Part shown: positions 1 through 15,165 of the stretch, in pieces | Layout: every line of letters begins with the position of its first letter | Position numbering within the stretch: the first letter of the stretch is position 1 | Source of the DNA: Solea solea | Taxonomy: Eukaryota > Chordata > Actinopteri > Pleuronectiformes > Soleidae | Length of the DNA stretch: 64,000 nucleotides | Direction: 5' to 3' | Assembly: GCF_958295425.1 (NCBI RefSeq) | Contig: NC_081138.1 | Coordinates: forward strand, 4,819,802-4,883,801 | Position numbers and translations under genes: made by a program | The notes under the pieces: model-generated | Seen by the model: the letters and a program-made list of their open reading frames with translations, nothing else | Told to the model about the DNA's origin: nothing | Databases searched by the model: none

Positions 1-170
1 ATGTTCCCCTAACGTTCCTCAACAACCTTAATACAACCTTTAGAGAATGTTCTCTAAAGGTTCCCCAAACGTTCCTGTAACCACTTGTGTCACAACCTTC
101 ATACAACCTTTAGAGAACGTTCTGGTTCCCTGAACGTTCCCCTAACGTTACTTTTGTACAACCTTTATTC
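1..170. repeat. Degenerate tandem repeat (AACGTTCC / ACAACCTT motifs)
   Basis: The motifs AACGTTCC, TAGAGAA and ACAACCTT recur about every 60-80 bases from the window edge to about 170, so it is a diverged minisatellite that probably continues outside the window. Confidence 0.6.
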
Positions 171-3129
171 CAGAGAGTCACATCGGTACATATACTAAGA
201 TAGTTATACTAAGGTATGATATACTAAGAAAATAATATTATATACTATTATATATTATACACAATAAAATATTATCCCTGTGTCAAATACACAAGAACTG
301 AATACATACAGTATAAAACAGTATCAGAAAAGTCATTGAATGAATGAATGTGAATAGATTACCTGAATACATTATTAATAAGAATTATAAATAATAATAA
401 CAAATCCCCTTTTAATGTGCTTTGCAACATCAACAGGAAAACAATAAATGTAAAGGTACAGTGTGTAACATTAAAGAAAGTTCCTTTATAGAAACTATAC
501 TACCATTAAAATAATAATAATTTTAAAAAAAAGTTTCCATAGTATCCATATAATGTTTATATATTGTACAAACACACTTTGAGGTACACTATCTGTGTGA
601 ATGTTGCAAAAACACACCTGATATTCGTTGTTTCCTGTCCATAAATTTTTTTTTAAAGCACAGTTATTCTTTAGATTTAGATTTCAAGAGCAAAACATCT
701 GTCTTAAAATCATACATGACATGCATTGTGATAATTATCAATATGAATTGATTTGAAAATGTTTGTCGTGGCCATATCAAACAATATGCTAGTCCGAAAA
801 AGCCTGATAAATGTACTTTAAGCAAGAGTTTGTTACACTTTCAAAGGTAAGTGGAAGGTACAATACGCAAAGAAACAAGAAAGGCTTGGTCTCTTACTAC
901 CTACAGTTCTACAAACTAATAAATAAGGCTTTTAAAAACATCTGTTTCTGGGAGTCTCATCAACTGACAGAAAACTTGACAGGCTTGCCAAAAACAACAT
1001 CTTTTCTGGCATGCACAGGCCACCGTCGTCCCTGACATGCTTGGATGTGAAGGGATGTGTGAGCACAGGAGTCCTCCATTGGTTGCAATCTGCAGTCTGA
1101 CCATGAGATGTCCCAAATTCTTACACACAGGACCTTTGAGAGGGAAAAGTTAATTATTCAATCAATTCATTTCCTACTGCTTTTTCCTCCTTAAGGGTCA
1201 TGGAGGGAGCTGGGGCAGCTACGGTCAATTTAGAATGTCCAATTAACCTCATTCCCAGGAATAGAAACACTCACTCACTCACTAGGACATGGGACGGTGG
1301 TCATCAGTCCACCCCCCACCACCAGGATGTACCATATAAGGAGTTGTGTATTATTTGTTGTGTATAATTCCCACACACTTAAAGACTTAAAGACTTATCT
1401 CATGGTGGAATAGCAAAGAGGCTCAAAGTTTGAATGTAATGGGAGTTTGTATTTAAAAGTCAATAAAATATTCTAAAATGGACAGGGAGCCAGTATAACG
1501 AGGCTAAAACAGCGGTGACGCAGGATATCCGTAAATGCGTCCGCAGCTTTGAATACACAGATATTATTACGCGTTTAGGCTTTTATTTTCCACATCTGTC
1601 CGTGCTTTCCCTATTGTACTGTGGTCATGTCGCTGTAGATGCTGCAGCTTGTCTTGGTGAAGCCTGTAGGTAAAAACTTGGAAATGTGGACAGGTGTGAA
1701 GAGGGAACTCACTCACACGAAATAGGAATAAATCTATGAGGAAAAAGGTTTTTATTCCTAAAAAAACTTTTGTAGACATGATACATCGGCCTCTGGACCA
1801 GCACAACAAACTACAGCTGAACACTGGACATCCTTTCATTGGACCAAACCACCAAGAAGGCCTAGCACCAGGACAAAGTCAATGAGGGGCCAAATACATT
1901 AAAACATTTGACTAAATAATTTAAGTTTTACCAAAGAATAGCCTTAAATAACATACGGTTTCTACGTTAAATACACATATAGGCTAATGCCTATACCTTT
2001 TGTATGGGTACCAACTTTTAAAGATGGTAAACTATCAGAGGAGAAGCAGGAGACCAAATAGTATTTTGAAAAATGAAACCACACATTCACATTATTTGTG
2101 GTGTGTTTTTTTATGAATTGTGGGTGATTCCCTTTGGCAAAGTCTGCAAAGATTCCAACTATATGGAAATGGGACATATATAATATTCAATGTGCCGAAA
2201 ATCTCCTTCATTCTCTTCATGTGGTGCAGACCTCAAGCTTTCACTGACTGACCCTGAACACACCACAGAGGCTGTGAAGATGGACACAGGTGGCGCTAAT
2301 TAGGGAGTGGCATGCGATCACTCTAACAGGACTCAGGTGTGTGACTGCACTGACGACACAGACAGGAAGTAAATCCAACTGAAAGGAGACAAACGCTGGT
2401 AGAAGAGACTACAAAATAAATATTAATAATATTAATACAACCATGTGAGTATAAACTTGGAATATTCCACTTTAACTAAACACTCAATTGCTCGAGAATA
2501 GCTCACTCACTCACAGCAGGAACCTGCACTCACTGACCAGGGTTTTTCCCCCTTTTCTTTTTTCTTTTTTTGTGCTGAATGTCAGTTTCCCCGAGTGCTA
2601 AGCCTGGCTGTTGTCTCATTCATTCACCATGATTAGCCTACAGCCTCTAGGCTCAGGCTGTATATAGACATGTCGGCCGGGGGAAAAAGCTGCTGCTGCA
2701 GCACATTTGAAGCAGCGGCAGATTGACAGTAAACTATCATGGGCCTCACTCCGAGGTCCCAAGAAGACGAGCGGTGCAAGTGAGTCCTGAAATGAATGCT
2801 TCCACATATACATCTGTAACCCCGGGATATAAAAATCGGTGATTATTTAGATAAAAAGCCTGTGTGCAATCATCTAATATCATTTATTTATTTATTTTAT
2901 GAATATGAGGGGTTCACGTGACATGTATCAGAGTAAAAGGAGATAAATACAGTCTCTTTTGCCGTTATTTTTCTTGTAAAATGACATTTTGGAAAGCTTT
3001 AACTTACCTAGACTGAACAAGGAAGATAGTGCTTTTTTTCATTTATATGTGGGCATTTAGTTAGCACTCCCACACTCCAAACATTTAGGATTAGGTAAAT
3101 TGGACACTCTAAATTGACTGTAGGTTAAT

Positions 3130-3715
3130 GTCAGTGTTGTAATGTAACAAAGAACAAGTACTTCTACTACTTTTACTCCGATACATTTCCCTTAACCTTC
3201 TTCATTACTCGTTACTACAAAATAAAAGTTGAGTCGGTGGCGTAATGCCTGTTTGTTGTTGCTAGTTGTTTTTAGCAGCACCGGCTGTTAGCCGCTCAAC
3301 TGTTAGCCGCAGATTTCGGCTCCAAGTGGACTTAAAACACACATGCGGCTCATTGTTTACTGCATCTGACAGTACCCGGCTCTGGTCTCCGGGTTTCTGG
3401 TCTCCTGTCTCCGGGTTTCTGTTGTACTCGGCTGTCAGCTGAGCGGCCAACCGGTAAGCTAGCGAGCCGCTAGACTCCAAAAGTTGTCAGTTTAATGTTC
3501 TTTGAAGTTGTTCGCCTTCAAATTGACTTTGTTTGAATACTATTACTTTTACTTCTAAGTACATTTTATATCAGAAAATGACTTTTGATACTTAAGTACA
3601 GTCAATGTCAGGTAATTTTACTTAAGTAATATTCTAAAAGGTGACTCTAACTTCTACCAAAGTAATTTTCTGGTAAGATACTTGTACTTTGGCTCAAGTA
3701 TCGCTTTATACTGGA
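3130..3715. repeat. Relic of interspersed fish repeat (copy 1 of 2)
   Basis: Contains the blocks TAATGTAACAAAGAACAAG, TTTTACTCCGATACATTTCC and ACATTTTATATCAGAAAA. Matching blocks occur in the same order at about 23,990-24,450, so this is a dispersed element rather than unique sequence. The ends are not resolvable. Confidence 0.6.
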
Positions 3716-4949
3716 CTGCACAGCTCGTCCCATGACCCTCATGTGGAGGATAAAGTGGTAGAAGATGAATGGATGGATGGATGGACGGACATTTAAAATA
3801 GAAAACTGTTCCCAGGCATGGCTATGCCAAACAATTCCACAGAAGGGCAGTGTTGTATCAACTTTTAACAGTTCATACCACAGGTACTTAAATAAATGCA
3901 CGTGTGAATGATGGTAAACTCAGGCCAGATTCCCTGAACTGTTGTTGCGATGCTGCTGTGGATGGAAAGACACAGCAGCACGTTTTTTTATGTTTCCATT
4001 TTATTGTTTTGCTAGATTATTTATCAGCACACACAGGGGCATTAAGTAATCTTTGGAGGTTAGTAATAAATCTAAATAATAAACTTTGGCCTTATGGCTG
4101 ATTTCTTATCAGCATTCTGTTGCGTGACTTGCTTTTTATTTAGCGCTTGGTAATCCACTGCTGCGTGATAAGCAGATTGGAGCTATTGTTTCCTGGTTTG
4201 TTTTTGTTTTTTGAGTTGTTTTTAATATCAAAGTTCATACACTAGCACGTTTTCTCTTCTTTTTTTTGTAACATAGACATGGGGTTTGTGGTAACAGAAC
4301 CATCTGTGAAATCATCAAATGGAATAAAAAGGAGCATATTCTGTCCAAGACAGGTTTGAAGATTACACTTACATGTTAACAAAAACATTTATTCAAGTGC
4401 AGTTTTGAGGCTAATGATTTAGTTTGATCTAAATTGTTGCCTCAGAATGAACAATTTAATAACTGTATAAACACTACAGGAGAAAGTGAACTTTCCGTAA
4501 ATCTCTGCAAGGGGGAACTCCAATTCTTACTCCCCCAATCTTACAGGTTTAGAAATAGATTTTAAATAATCCTGAATTCTGTAACTGAATCACCAACAAA
4601 ATCCAACTTCCTTGGTTCCTCACCTATATTTTCCAGAAATCACCTCCTCGATGAAGGTTATTATTAGACATAGGTCATTTATCTAATGGTGCATTTTACT
4701 TAAATCTTATTTAAGGGTTAGTTAAGGCTTACTTATGTTTTCACTCACCTCACACATCACAACTCAAGTGGTAATTAAGCGTTTTCCTAGGTCGAACACA
4801 ATCTGTCTGTGACGCTCGCCGTTCTGTAAATGAAAACTCGGATACACCCTCAGTTATGACCCTGCCGTCCAAAGGCCAAGGCAGCACACAGGGTTATTGA
4901 AACTGTAAAACCGAGTACAGTGTCCCAACGTCTCAGAGTTCGTTTGTAC

Positions 4950-7900
4950 ATGTGGATGGAGCTGAAGCAGCCCAAGATGCTTGCACATATTCTTTTAACG
5001 TTGCTGGCCGTGTCCCACGCCGTCTCCGCTCAGGAGGACGTGGAGACAAAAGCCAGGGAGTTTCTGCAGAGGTTCGACGCAGAGGCCGGCGAGCGGATGT
5101 ATCAGTACTCGCTGGCATCGTGGGCCTACAACACCAACATCACGACTGAGACCTCAAACAAACTGGTAAGCGAAAGGGAAACACTGACATTGACACTGAC
5201 ATTTATGTTATTTGGTTAAATGGAGTAGAAATCTATGTCATTTCGGTCACTGACTCTCTCTTTTATTGTATGCAGAGTGAAGAGGGCGAAGTTTGGGGCA
5301 AATTTTACACCCAGATGTCAGAGGAGTCTCAGCAGTTCCCCATCGATCAAATCAAAAATCCAGAAATCAAATTACAGCTCATCTCCCTTCAGGACAAAGG
5401 CTCTGGTGCTTTATCCAAAGATAAGGCTGAACATGTAAGTATGCTGTTTTAGGTTAAAAGTCACTCTGTTACGCTTGTGTTAGAAGAGCGTAGTGTTGAT
5501 TTTCAACTCGTACTCTTTCGTTGTTGAATCTTCTTGCAGCTGAGTAAAGCCATGAGCGAGATGAGCACAATCTACAGCACAGCAACAGTTTGTCTGAGGG
5601 ACGACCCGCATGACTGCCACACTTTGGAGCCAGGTACACGTTCATGTGCGACCTGCTACTGTCAGCCAGACTTAGATTAAGCAGTTTATAATTAACAGAG
5701 GCAAAGTCTCTTTAAAAAAAGGGCCTTTTTTTTAATGGAATATAGACTTTTTTTTTTAAATAACGGTTGAACAAAGATACACTGTATATTCTACATATTA
5801 TCATTATATGTCATTAGAGCTGAAACAATTACTCGATTCATCGATTTGAAGCTTTTTTTCATGATTAAAACATTGTTTAAGCATCTTAAATGTGAATATT
5901 TTCTGGTTTCTTTGCTCCATAAAACAAATAAATCATTAAAAAGTGAATGTCAGAACAAGACCTTTGAAGACCTCTTCAAAAAAGCACTTTGAAGATTACA
6001 TGTTTACTCAAGTGCAGTCTGGAGGCCAATGATTTTGTAGCTCAACCAGCTACAAAGGTTCAATGTTGCCTCGAGTGCAAATGTATCCGAAATCTCACAG
6101 GGTTAAAAATGGAAACTATGGAATAAGATTACGTAACTAGATTACCACAACAGTATGTCTACCTTGGTTCATAACCTACATTCCCAGAAAATGTCATCAA
6201 AATCCGTCCTTTGCTTTTTAAGTTATGCTGCAAAAAAACAGACATCACCTTCCTCTTGAAGGTAAAGATACTGTAGGCCGTTTTACTGGTATTTCACACA
6301 ACATATTTATCTAATGGCGCATCTTGTAATGACCCTGAAACTGAGCAGATGATTGGTATGAATAAGATCACACTGAAAAACATCTGCCTTTGTCCATTTG
6401 CAGGCCTGGAGGACGTGATGTTCAACAGCAAAAACTATAACGACCGTCTGCACGTGTGGGAGGGCTGGAGGAAAGAGGTGGGGAAGAAGATGAGGCCTCT
6501 GTACGAGGACTACGTGGACCTGAAGAACGAAGCCGCAAAGCTCAACGGTAACACACCTGCAGTCATTGGATTTATTTTAAACATGTGATTGACTTTTTGA
6601 GATCTTATACAGTCGGGGTCATGTCTGCTGTCCTAATCGCTGACTTCCTCCTCTCCCCAAAAAGAAGCTCCAGAGGAAAACAAAACCCTTCATTGGGGTC
6701 ATTGAGATGACTGCGACCAACCAATAATCTGTTATAATCTGAGGAGAGCAAATGTAGACCACACCCTGAAAATTTCATGTCAATGAAACCATGTTTGTTA
6801 CAGAAGGTGTACTTCCTGTTGCCAGTAGGTGGCACAATGACTTATCGTTGTGGAATAATTGGCCCTAAAAAGTGGAGAAAATAGAAGAAATAGTAGAAAG
6901 AGTAGAAAGAGTAGAAATAGAAAAAAAAGAGTGGCTAGTAGGAACACAAAATGTGACAATTATATAATAATTCCTGCACCTGAAACTTGGTCAGATTGCA
7001 ATTACCACAGGTCCTCATGTGCACACCCAGTTTTTCTTACATGAAAAAACACTCAAAAGTTGGAGGGTGAAAAACTGAATTTCCGCCCCGCCAGTAGGTG
7101 GAGTATTACAGCATATTTAACCGTTGGAAAGATGAATGTCTATTAAAACTGGGTCATCTATGTAGTAGAATTATTTGAAATAATATTTGAAGCAAGTGCC
7201 TTCTTGGCCGAGAATGTAATTTTGGCTCATGTAGATGAACGACAACAACTCCCAGCATGCACTGCGCTCGCTGCCCCGTGATTTTTTTACAACTCAGCAG
7301 AAAACTGAGGGAGGCCACAATTCTTAAAAAATACTACTGCTATTCTAGGAATACAAAGCCACATGCAAATCGGTGAAGTATTCTTTTAAGCCTCACTCGG
7401 AATGCGTCCCGACTTGTACCGCCCCCCGATGGAGATGTCAGGTACTACAAGACCCTGATGCACAAGTAAACCAGGGTCCACAGTATGCAGCACATTATAG
7501 GCAGACATATAACAGGGCCTTCAGTGAAAGAAAATGAATAATCAGAGCGGGTACAATAGGGCCACAATAATAAAATGAAGTGATACAAATAATTATCTTG
7601 ATGTGTTGTTCTCTGACTGGACTGTTCAGGTTTCAAAGACTACGGAGAGTACTGGAGATCCAACTATGAGACCATGGAAGAGGACAGTAAATACAAGTAC
7701 ACCCCAGACCAGCTCATGGAAGACTCTCTGTCAATCTACCTCCAGGTATGACTGTCTGGATTTAGGGGGGGGGGGGGCAGGTTCAGCAGTGCATGGAAAA
7801 TTTTAAGATGGTTTTATGGCTTTTTTAAGAGAGTCCTGGCGGCAGCACAAAAAAGTTACATAAAGACAATAAAAACAGTGACATCTTAAGAACTATAACC

Positions 7901-10900
7901 TGTAGTTTGCACAGTTTTTCCTTGGGCTACAGTAGCTAAGACATTTGTTTTTAGGTTTTACCACTTACTAACATGTGTCAAACTTTTACAACACAACCTA
8001 CATTACTCCAAACTAATAAATTATATAAAGAAGATATACAAGGTGCTTTTTTTTTTCATACCTACCATAAGTAACTGAGGTTTAGAAGAACAAACGTATG
8101 TTTTTACTGTGAGTTGTAAAGGACTTTCAGTAAATATAAAAAAAATGTGTATAAATATGTAAAAATATAATTTTTGTTTTTTTACAGATCCTGCCGTTAT
8201 ATAAGGAGCTACATGCTTATGTGAGGGCCAAGCTTATGGAGGTCTACCCGGGACACATTGATCCAAAAGGACCTCTGCCGGCCCACCTGCTGGGTATGTT
8301 AAGAATAACGATCATGTTATTGTTATTATTACAGATATCTGAGTGGAAATATTTAAACCTGCCGATGTTAGTGGGGAGTTTAGGACCGGAGGTGACTTTC
8401 ACTGCCATGAAATATCAAGTTTCAGAAAGTAACATATACAGGAACAGAGAAGTACTTCCTCTCAGAGAAACTTTCTGGGAACACAAATTAATAAAAAGTC
8501 TAAAAGAGGAAGATTAAAAAGAAAAAAAAGCAGAACACAACCAGAATCAGGGAAACCATAACCACTTAATGCCTAACCCTAGCAATTTAATTTAATTAAA
8601 TTTAATTTACTTTAAAGAGCAGCCACATAACAGCAAGTCTTGTCAATCTATTATGTGTGTGTGCACTTAAAAACAGATGGGTAAAAGTAACAGCCATACA
8701 ATATCGCACAATAAAAACAACAACACATGAAAATAAAAATCAAATAATGTACAATAGAGCATAGGCATCATTTCACATCACAATGACCTTTTAAATGTTT
8801 GACTTAAGGTAAAGAAAAGCAGACCGAAAGCTTATAAATTGAGATTTAGATATATTTTATGTGAATTTATTGTGTTTTCATGATTTCATATGGACATATT
8901 TGATTGTTTAAAAGTAACAGTACACAGGAGAACAATTTACTTTCTCCAAAATACCCTTTGAAACGACACACATCTGACTCGGAGTCAAGCGACCACCTAA
9001 GAGTCTCGTTAAAATGAAGGATGATATTTGTGTCGTTTGTTCAGGTGACATGTGGGGAAGATTCTGGACCAACCTGTACCCTCTGTGCATCCCCTACCCG
9101 GACAAAACGGACATCGATGTCAGCAAAACCATGCTTGAGAAGGTGCAGTGATTGTGCTATAGCAAATCCTCTGAAATCATCTACAATATCTCCGCCTACA
9201 TTTTTTTAAATTTTGTTTTTTAGGGTTGGACCGAGCGTCGTCTTTTCGATGAAGCAGAGATTTTCTTCACGTCTGTGGGCCTGTATGAGATGTTCGAAAA
9301 CTTCTGGAATAATTCCATGCTGGTTAAGCCCAACGATGGACGCAAGGTGGTCTGTCACCCCACGGCCTGGGACATGGGAAACAGGAAGGACTTCAGGTAG
9401 CGCACTGACTTTGACAATCACTTGGAAATTCAGAGGCAACAACAACATTGAGCAAGTAAAGCAAGACAGCCTTGAACAGATTTGAGTATGGTTCCAGGAA
9501 TTAACTCTACCAGGATTAAACATTAGCTTGTTTACAGACAAACAAAAGCAGACAAATATCATTCATTATAACCACAGAGCCATTGCTATAGGCAAGGCAA
9601 GGCAAGGCAAGGCAACTCAATGTGCTTTACATGAAACAAACATTTAACAGTAAGAATTGGAGAAACAAAAACAATTTAGTAATAAAAATAAAAACTATTG
9701 AATAAAAACAATTTAGAAATAAAAACAAGTTATAGTTGAAATCCCAATCGATAGGAGAACATGTTATTGCACAGGCTGCGCTAGTTTCAAAGTTAGCTCC
9801 ACGGAAAAGCCGTTGTGGTCATTCCATTCCATGAGATTAGCAGATTATTTCCGAGGGAGTTTGTGTCTTGTGTTCATGTTCATTAGACAGACAATAATAT
9901 TATGTGTCATCTTCAGAATTGGAGGTGCACGTACGTGCCTGACTTGATGTTGCCTCTGTTCTATTTGGCCAAGTATCATCAAGAAAATTTCCTTCAACTA
10001 AACTACGGAGAAAAGTTACGCACTGCAGCTTTAATGATCATACTAAAAGAGAATGTTTTCATTGACAAATTAGCTCCATGTTTATCCATATCATCATCAG
10101 TATCCATGCTTTCTTGCAGTCGTACATAGATTCCTTTAAGCAGAGTAAATCCACATGTAACATGTACCCATATTGACAGGTAAGGGTTTAAAAAAGGCTT
10201 GGTACTCTCTCAGTAGTTCTAGAATTCAGGGATGCCCACCTATTTTATCTGTCCCTCCTCTACAGAACAATAATAATAATGTTTTCTCATAGTGACCTGA
10301 CAGAGTTCTTCCCTTTGGGATGTTTAACTAAAATGAAAAAAAATGACGTGATTTATTTGGATGTATGTTTTATGCTGCACTTACAAAAGTCATTTGATTG
10401 GAAATCAGTACATCATTATGAGCTTGCCGGAACAATTGAGTTGATCAGTAATGTTTTCCTTCTCGTAAAGATAACCAAAGTTTCAGTGGTGTCAAACATT
10501 AATCCATAAACCCAGCACACTTTAAGAGGTTTCAGCGTCTACTGTGATGTTTGTCCAATCCAAAGAGTTCAAATGTCGGGTTTCACGGCTCTGTCAGACC
10601 TCAGTTCATGCTAAAATGACTGTATGAAGCAATTTTTTTACCTCTCTGCTTTGTCAAGGATTTCATTAGTTTGATCAGCTTGTGCTTTGCTGTTTGTGAT
10701 TCACCGGGAACAGTGTGACGCGTGTTTTACTGCTGCAGCACATCTGATACGATATCGTGTCACGTTTGTGTCAGGCGACACAAGTGCTGACACTGACGCT
10801 CTCTCGTGTGATATCTGCAGGATCAAGATGTGCACGAAGGTCAACATGGAGGACTTTCTCACCGTGCACCACGAGATGGGCCACAACCAGTACCAGATGG

Positions 10901-11761
10901 CTTACAGAAACCTGTCCTACCTCCTGAGGGACGGAGCCAATGAGGGTTTCCACGAAGCCGTCGGGGAAATCATGTCCCTCTCTGCTGCAACTCCCAAACA
11001 CCTGAAGAGCCTGGAACTTCTGCCTCCAGACTTCACGGATGATAATGGTACTACTGATGTACACTGACCACTGTCCTACCACAGAAACCTTGGTTCTCCA
11101 AAACATTAAAGGTCCACATTTGATGGGTTTACTGGCCCAAAGTGGATATACTACCCCTAAGTGTGTTTGTAAAAGTGTATAATCACTTTATTGTGTTTTC
11201 ATAGCCTTAGAATTAGCCTTTATATGTTCTTAGGAAAGGCTTTTGCTTTTACGATTGGCCACAAACCTGGACCGATGTGTGTTTTGTGCTTCCAAGCAGA
11301 AGCTTGGTACACAAACAAGGACGAACGCATAAACCTGATAAACAGATTACTCGGATGCAGAGAAGACAAAAAAAGTCCAGTTCATAATTCAAAACACTTG
11401 GGCAGGTGGGCAGGCAAGGTCAAGAACAGGAAGGCAGTCAAAAACCAGGCAAAGGCAGGGCAAACATCTCAAAAGTACAAAGTGAGACAAAGATTAACAG
11501 GCAATCACTGGGAAGAACACGACAGAGAAAGCAGCGCCCAATAGAGCAACAAGGTTGCACAGGTTGACCAGGTGAAAGGAACAGGAAGTAGGCGTGGCTA
11601 GGTAAATGGAGGGGAAAAACTAAACAAAGACCAGAAACAGGAAGTGGAAGAAAAAGGATTTTAACGTACTTTCACTACTCTCTCCTGTGCAAAGGCCACC
11701 GTAGTTTCCCGCTGCTGTAGGTTGCACTCTACAGTCTCACCAGTAGATGTCAGTAATTCTT

Positions 11762-11848
<87 letters not shown>

Positions 11849-14800
11849 ACATTTACTCAGCATCTAGATTTGACCTTCGGCAAGTGTACTTATTGTACTG
11901 TTATACCTTCGTGAAACCACATAATGAGCCATAACATGGCCTTCCTTCACTGAAATATCCCAGGAGGAATATTCCCCTGTAAAATAAAGTATAGCATATT
12001 TCTAAAATGTCCACAAACAGACAACTCTCACTCTGAGTGTGATCGGTTCCCTTTGGCCTCTTTGTCTTTTAGAAACGGAGATCAACTTCCTGCTGAAGCA
12101 GGCGCTCACCATTGTGGCCACGCTGCCCTTCACTTACATGCTGGAGGACTGGAGGTGGCGGGTGTTTGCAGGACACATCCCCAAGGATGAATGGATGAAG
12201 CAGTGGTGGGAGATGAAGTGAGTAACGTGTCTGTAAATGTACGATATGCAGCAATTTTGGAGGTAAAAGTATCACCGTAATCAAATATGGTCGTCTGTCG
12301 TGGTACTGTGGACGTAATGAGGTTTTCAAGGCCCAAATGATGGACTATATATACTGTATACTACCATGCCACACAAGTGGGTTGTGGAAGGTCATTAACT
12401 ATAAATAAATACATGTATTTTTAATTTTTAGCTTTGTAATTAACGTCTAAATTGCTCAAAGGAAAGGAACGAAGGAAAGGATCTTTATTGTCATTATACG
12501 ACCAATAAACGTGAAATGATCCGTGTGTTGATAAGAGTCATGGTTTAAGGTTTGGGTGTGGGCCACAGAGGATTTTCAGATTTCAAAATAAAGGTATCCC
12601 ACCATCTTCTGACTGAATGTTGCCTTGTTTTGTCAAAGTCACACGAGCATCTACGCTAGTTTGTGTCCAATTAAGTAAACGGAAGCAAAAGTTATTCAAC
12701 GACCAACCATTATTTGGTGTGTGTTAGTCTTAAGTCGGGTTTTATTCAGACTCAGTGAATGCTGACTCTCTGTTACCATCACAGGAGGGAGATGGTGGGG
12801 GTGATGGAGCCGGTGCCTAGAGATGAGACTTACTGTGATCCTCCTGCTCTGTTCCATGTATCGGGAGATTATTCTTTCATCAGGTAACACACCACCCTCT
12901 CAGAAAAGCAGGAAATCCACATATAACCCACGATGAAATATTGTATATGTGTATTTGTATGCTCCACAGATACTTCACGAGAACCATCTACCAGTTTCAG
13001 TTCCAAAAAGCGCTCTGTGACGCAGCGGATCACAAGGAGGAATTATTTAAATGTGACATAACGGGTAACAAAGTGGCAGGAACCAAACTGAGGTATGAAC
13101 AACTTCCTGTGCCTCTTTGATGTCTGTTTCGTTGTTGTTGTCGTCCATGTTCCCACATGAAATCAGCAGTCGTAAAATGTCTTGTGTTGACAGAAAGTAG
13201 AAAATATTAACATTTAAGAAGCTGGAAAATGTCACAAAGTAGAAAATAGTCACATTTAAGAAGCTAAAAAATGACAGAAAATATTCACATTTAAGAAACT
13301 GGAAAATGTCACAAAGTAGAAAATATTCACATTTAAGAAGCTGAAAAATGTCACAAAGTAGAAAATGTTCACATTTAGAAGCTGAAAAATGACAGAGTAG
13401 AAAATATTCACATTAAGAAGCTGGAAAATGTCACAAAGTAGAAAATATTCAAATTTAAGAAGCTGAAAAATGTCACAAAGTAGAAAATGTTCACATTTAA
13501 GAAGCTAAAAAATGTCAGAAAGTAGAAAATAATCACTTTTAAGAAGCTGACAAATGACAGAAAGTAGAAAATATTGACATTTAAGAAGCTGAAAAATGAC
13601 AGAAACTAGAAAATATTCACATTTAAAAAGCTGAAAAATGAAAGAAAGTATAAAATATTGACATTTAAGGAGCTGAAAAATGTCTGTTTTGGTGTCAGCG
13701 CCATTATCATCGTTCATCTTTTCTGCTATAGGAATATGTTAGAGCTGGGAAGGTCCCAGTCCTGGACTAAGGCTTTGGAAACAATATCCGGTGATACCAG
13801 AATGGATGCCAAACCCTTGTTGAATTATTTTCAAAAACTGCACGACTGGCTGAAGGTAGACAACCGGAAACACAACAGGAATGTGGGTTGGGAGCCAGGA
13901 ACTGCTCCAAGTGAGTGTAAATGATAATTACCTCAATAAATAATCCTTTAAATAAATTTCCTTACGGTCACACTATACAAGCACTAGTTTGAATCAGTCA
14001 TGAAATCCCGAATAATGTCAATTCTTTTCAGGACGTGAAAAATAACAGTCGAGGTTTTCATGTCAAAATGTTTATATAAGAAAATCTGTTTTTAATATAC
14101 ATCGTTTGATTTGCTTTACAGGTTCAAATGCTATCAAAGTAAGAATCAGTTTGAAGGCTGCCATGGGCGATAATGCAGTAAGTATTAATAAGTATTTTGC
14201 AGCTTTTCATTTGAACTGCATATCACGGCATATATTAATGAACTGAAATGGTTTGTTTTTTTCAGTATTCCTGGAATAACAATGAGATGTACTTGTTCAA
14301 GAGCAACATTGCATACGCTCTGAGGCAGTACTACAGCGAAAAGAACGAGATTCTTCCCTTCACGTCAGTATTAACTGCGTCAAACTGGCAATACGAAAGA
14401 AAAAGAATGCCATGCTTTGTATTCACATCTGTTAAAGGGCTTTTCTCTTTTTCTAACCTGCAGATCAGAGAACATCGTCGTCGATGATGAGACGCCCAGA
14501 ATCTCCTTCTACGTCACAGCCAAAAACCCATTAAGTCCCTTACAGGACATCCCAAAGAATGACTTGGAGGCTGCAATAAGGTGAAATGGCGGCTTCATTA
14601 CGTTGGTGAAGAAACATGATTAGGATTTTCGATTATTACTCCACCATTTTGTAGTCTCAACCAAGTGCCATCTTGGTTTGTTCATTTGGAGAGAGAGGGG
14701 GTGGAGCTGGGGGGTGGAGGAGGGCTCAAAGACCAGCAGGTCGTCATGACATCCATTATCAATCACACCACAGTCACGCCCTAAAGATAATCTTCTACTT

Positions 14801-15073
14801 CACTCTGAATAGACGTCACGCTTGACTGAGACCATAAACTCCTCAGAAAAATTGATGTTTACAGACAGAAGCTGCAATGAAACGGGATCCTCTGATGTTG
14901 TTTATCTACACCCAGGGCCGGCCCAAGCTTTTATGGGGCCCTAAGCTGAATTTGATTTTGGGGGGCACCCTTCCCACCACCTCGGACTATTATTGATCCC
15001 AATGTCACACTTTAAATTGCATTATTTATTTGTTTCTCACATTTTGAGGGCAGTGAAATCACAAAAGTAGTTT

Positions 15074-15165
<92 letters not shown>

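Larger units (their letters stand above)
1..4949. other. Upstream intergenic DNA of ace2, repeats only
   Basis: No exon could be supported on either strand. Short open frames here lack family resemblance and splice context. Recognisable content: a degenerate tandem array at 1-170, a fragment of a common fish SINE/LINE-tail repeat around 1190-1320 and again 3060-3130, and a relic of a fish-type transposon at about 3130-3715 that is also present near 24 kb. The ace2 promoter presumably lies just upstream of 4950, but no TATA box or clear binding site stands out. Confidence 0.6.

Noticed and set aside
4920..4949. Upstream extension of the ace2 frame to position 4920
   Set aside because: The codon at 4920 is GTG, not ATG; the first in-frame ATG is at 4950, and the extension would only add residues before the signal peptide.
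11722..11934. Tyr-Ile repeat open frame
   Set aside because: Translation of the (TA)n microsatellite in ace2 intron 9.
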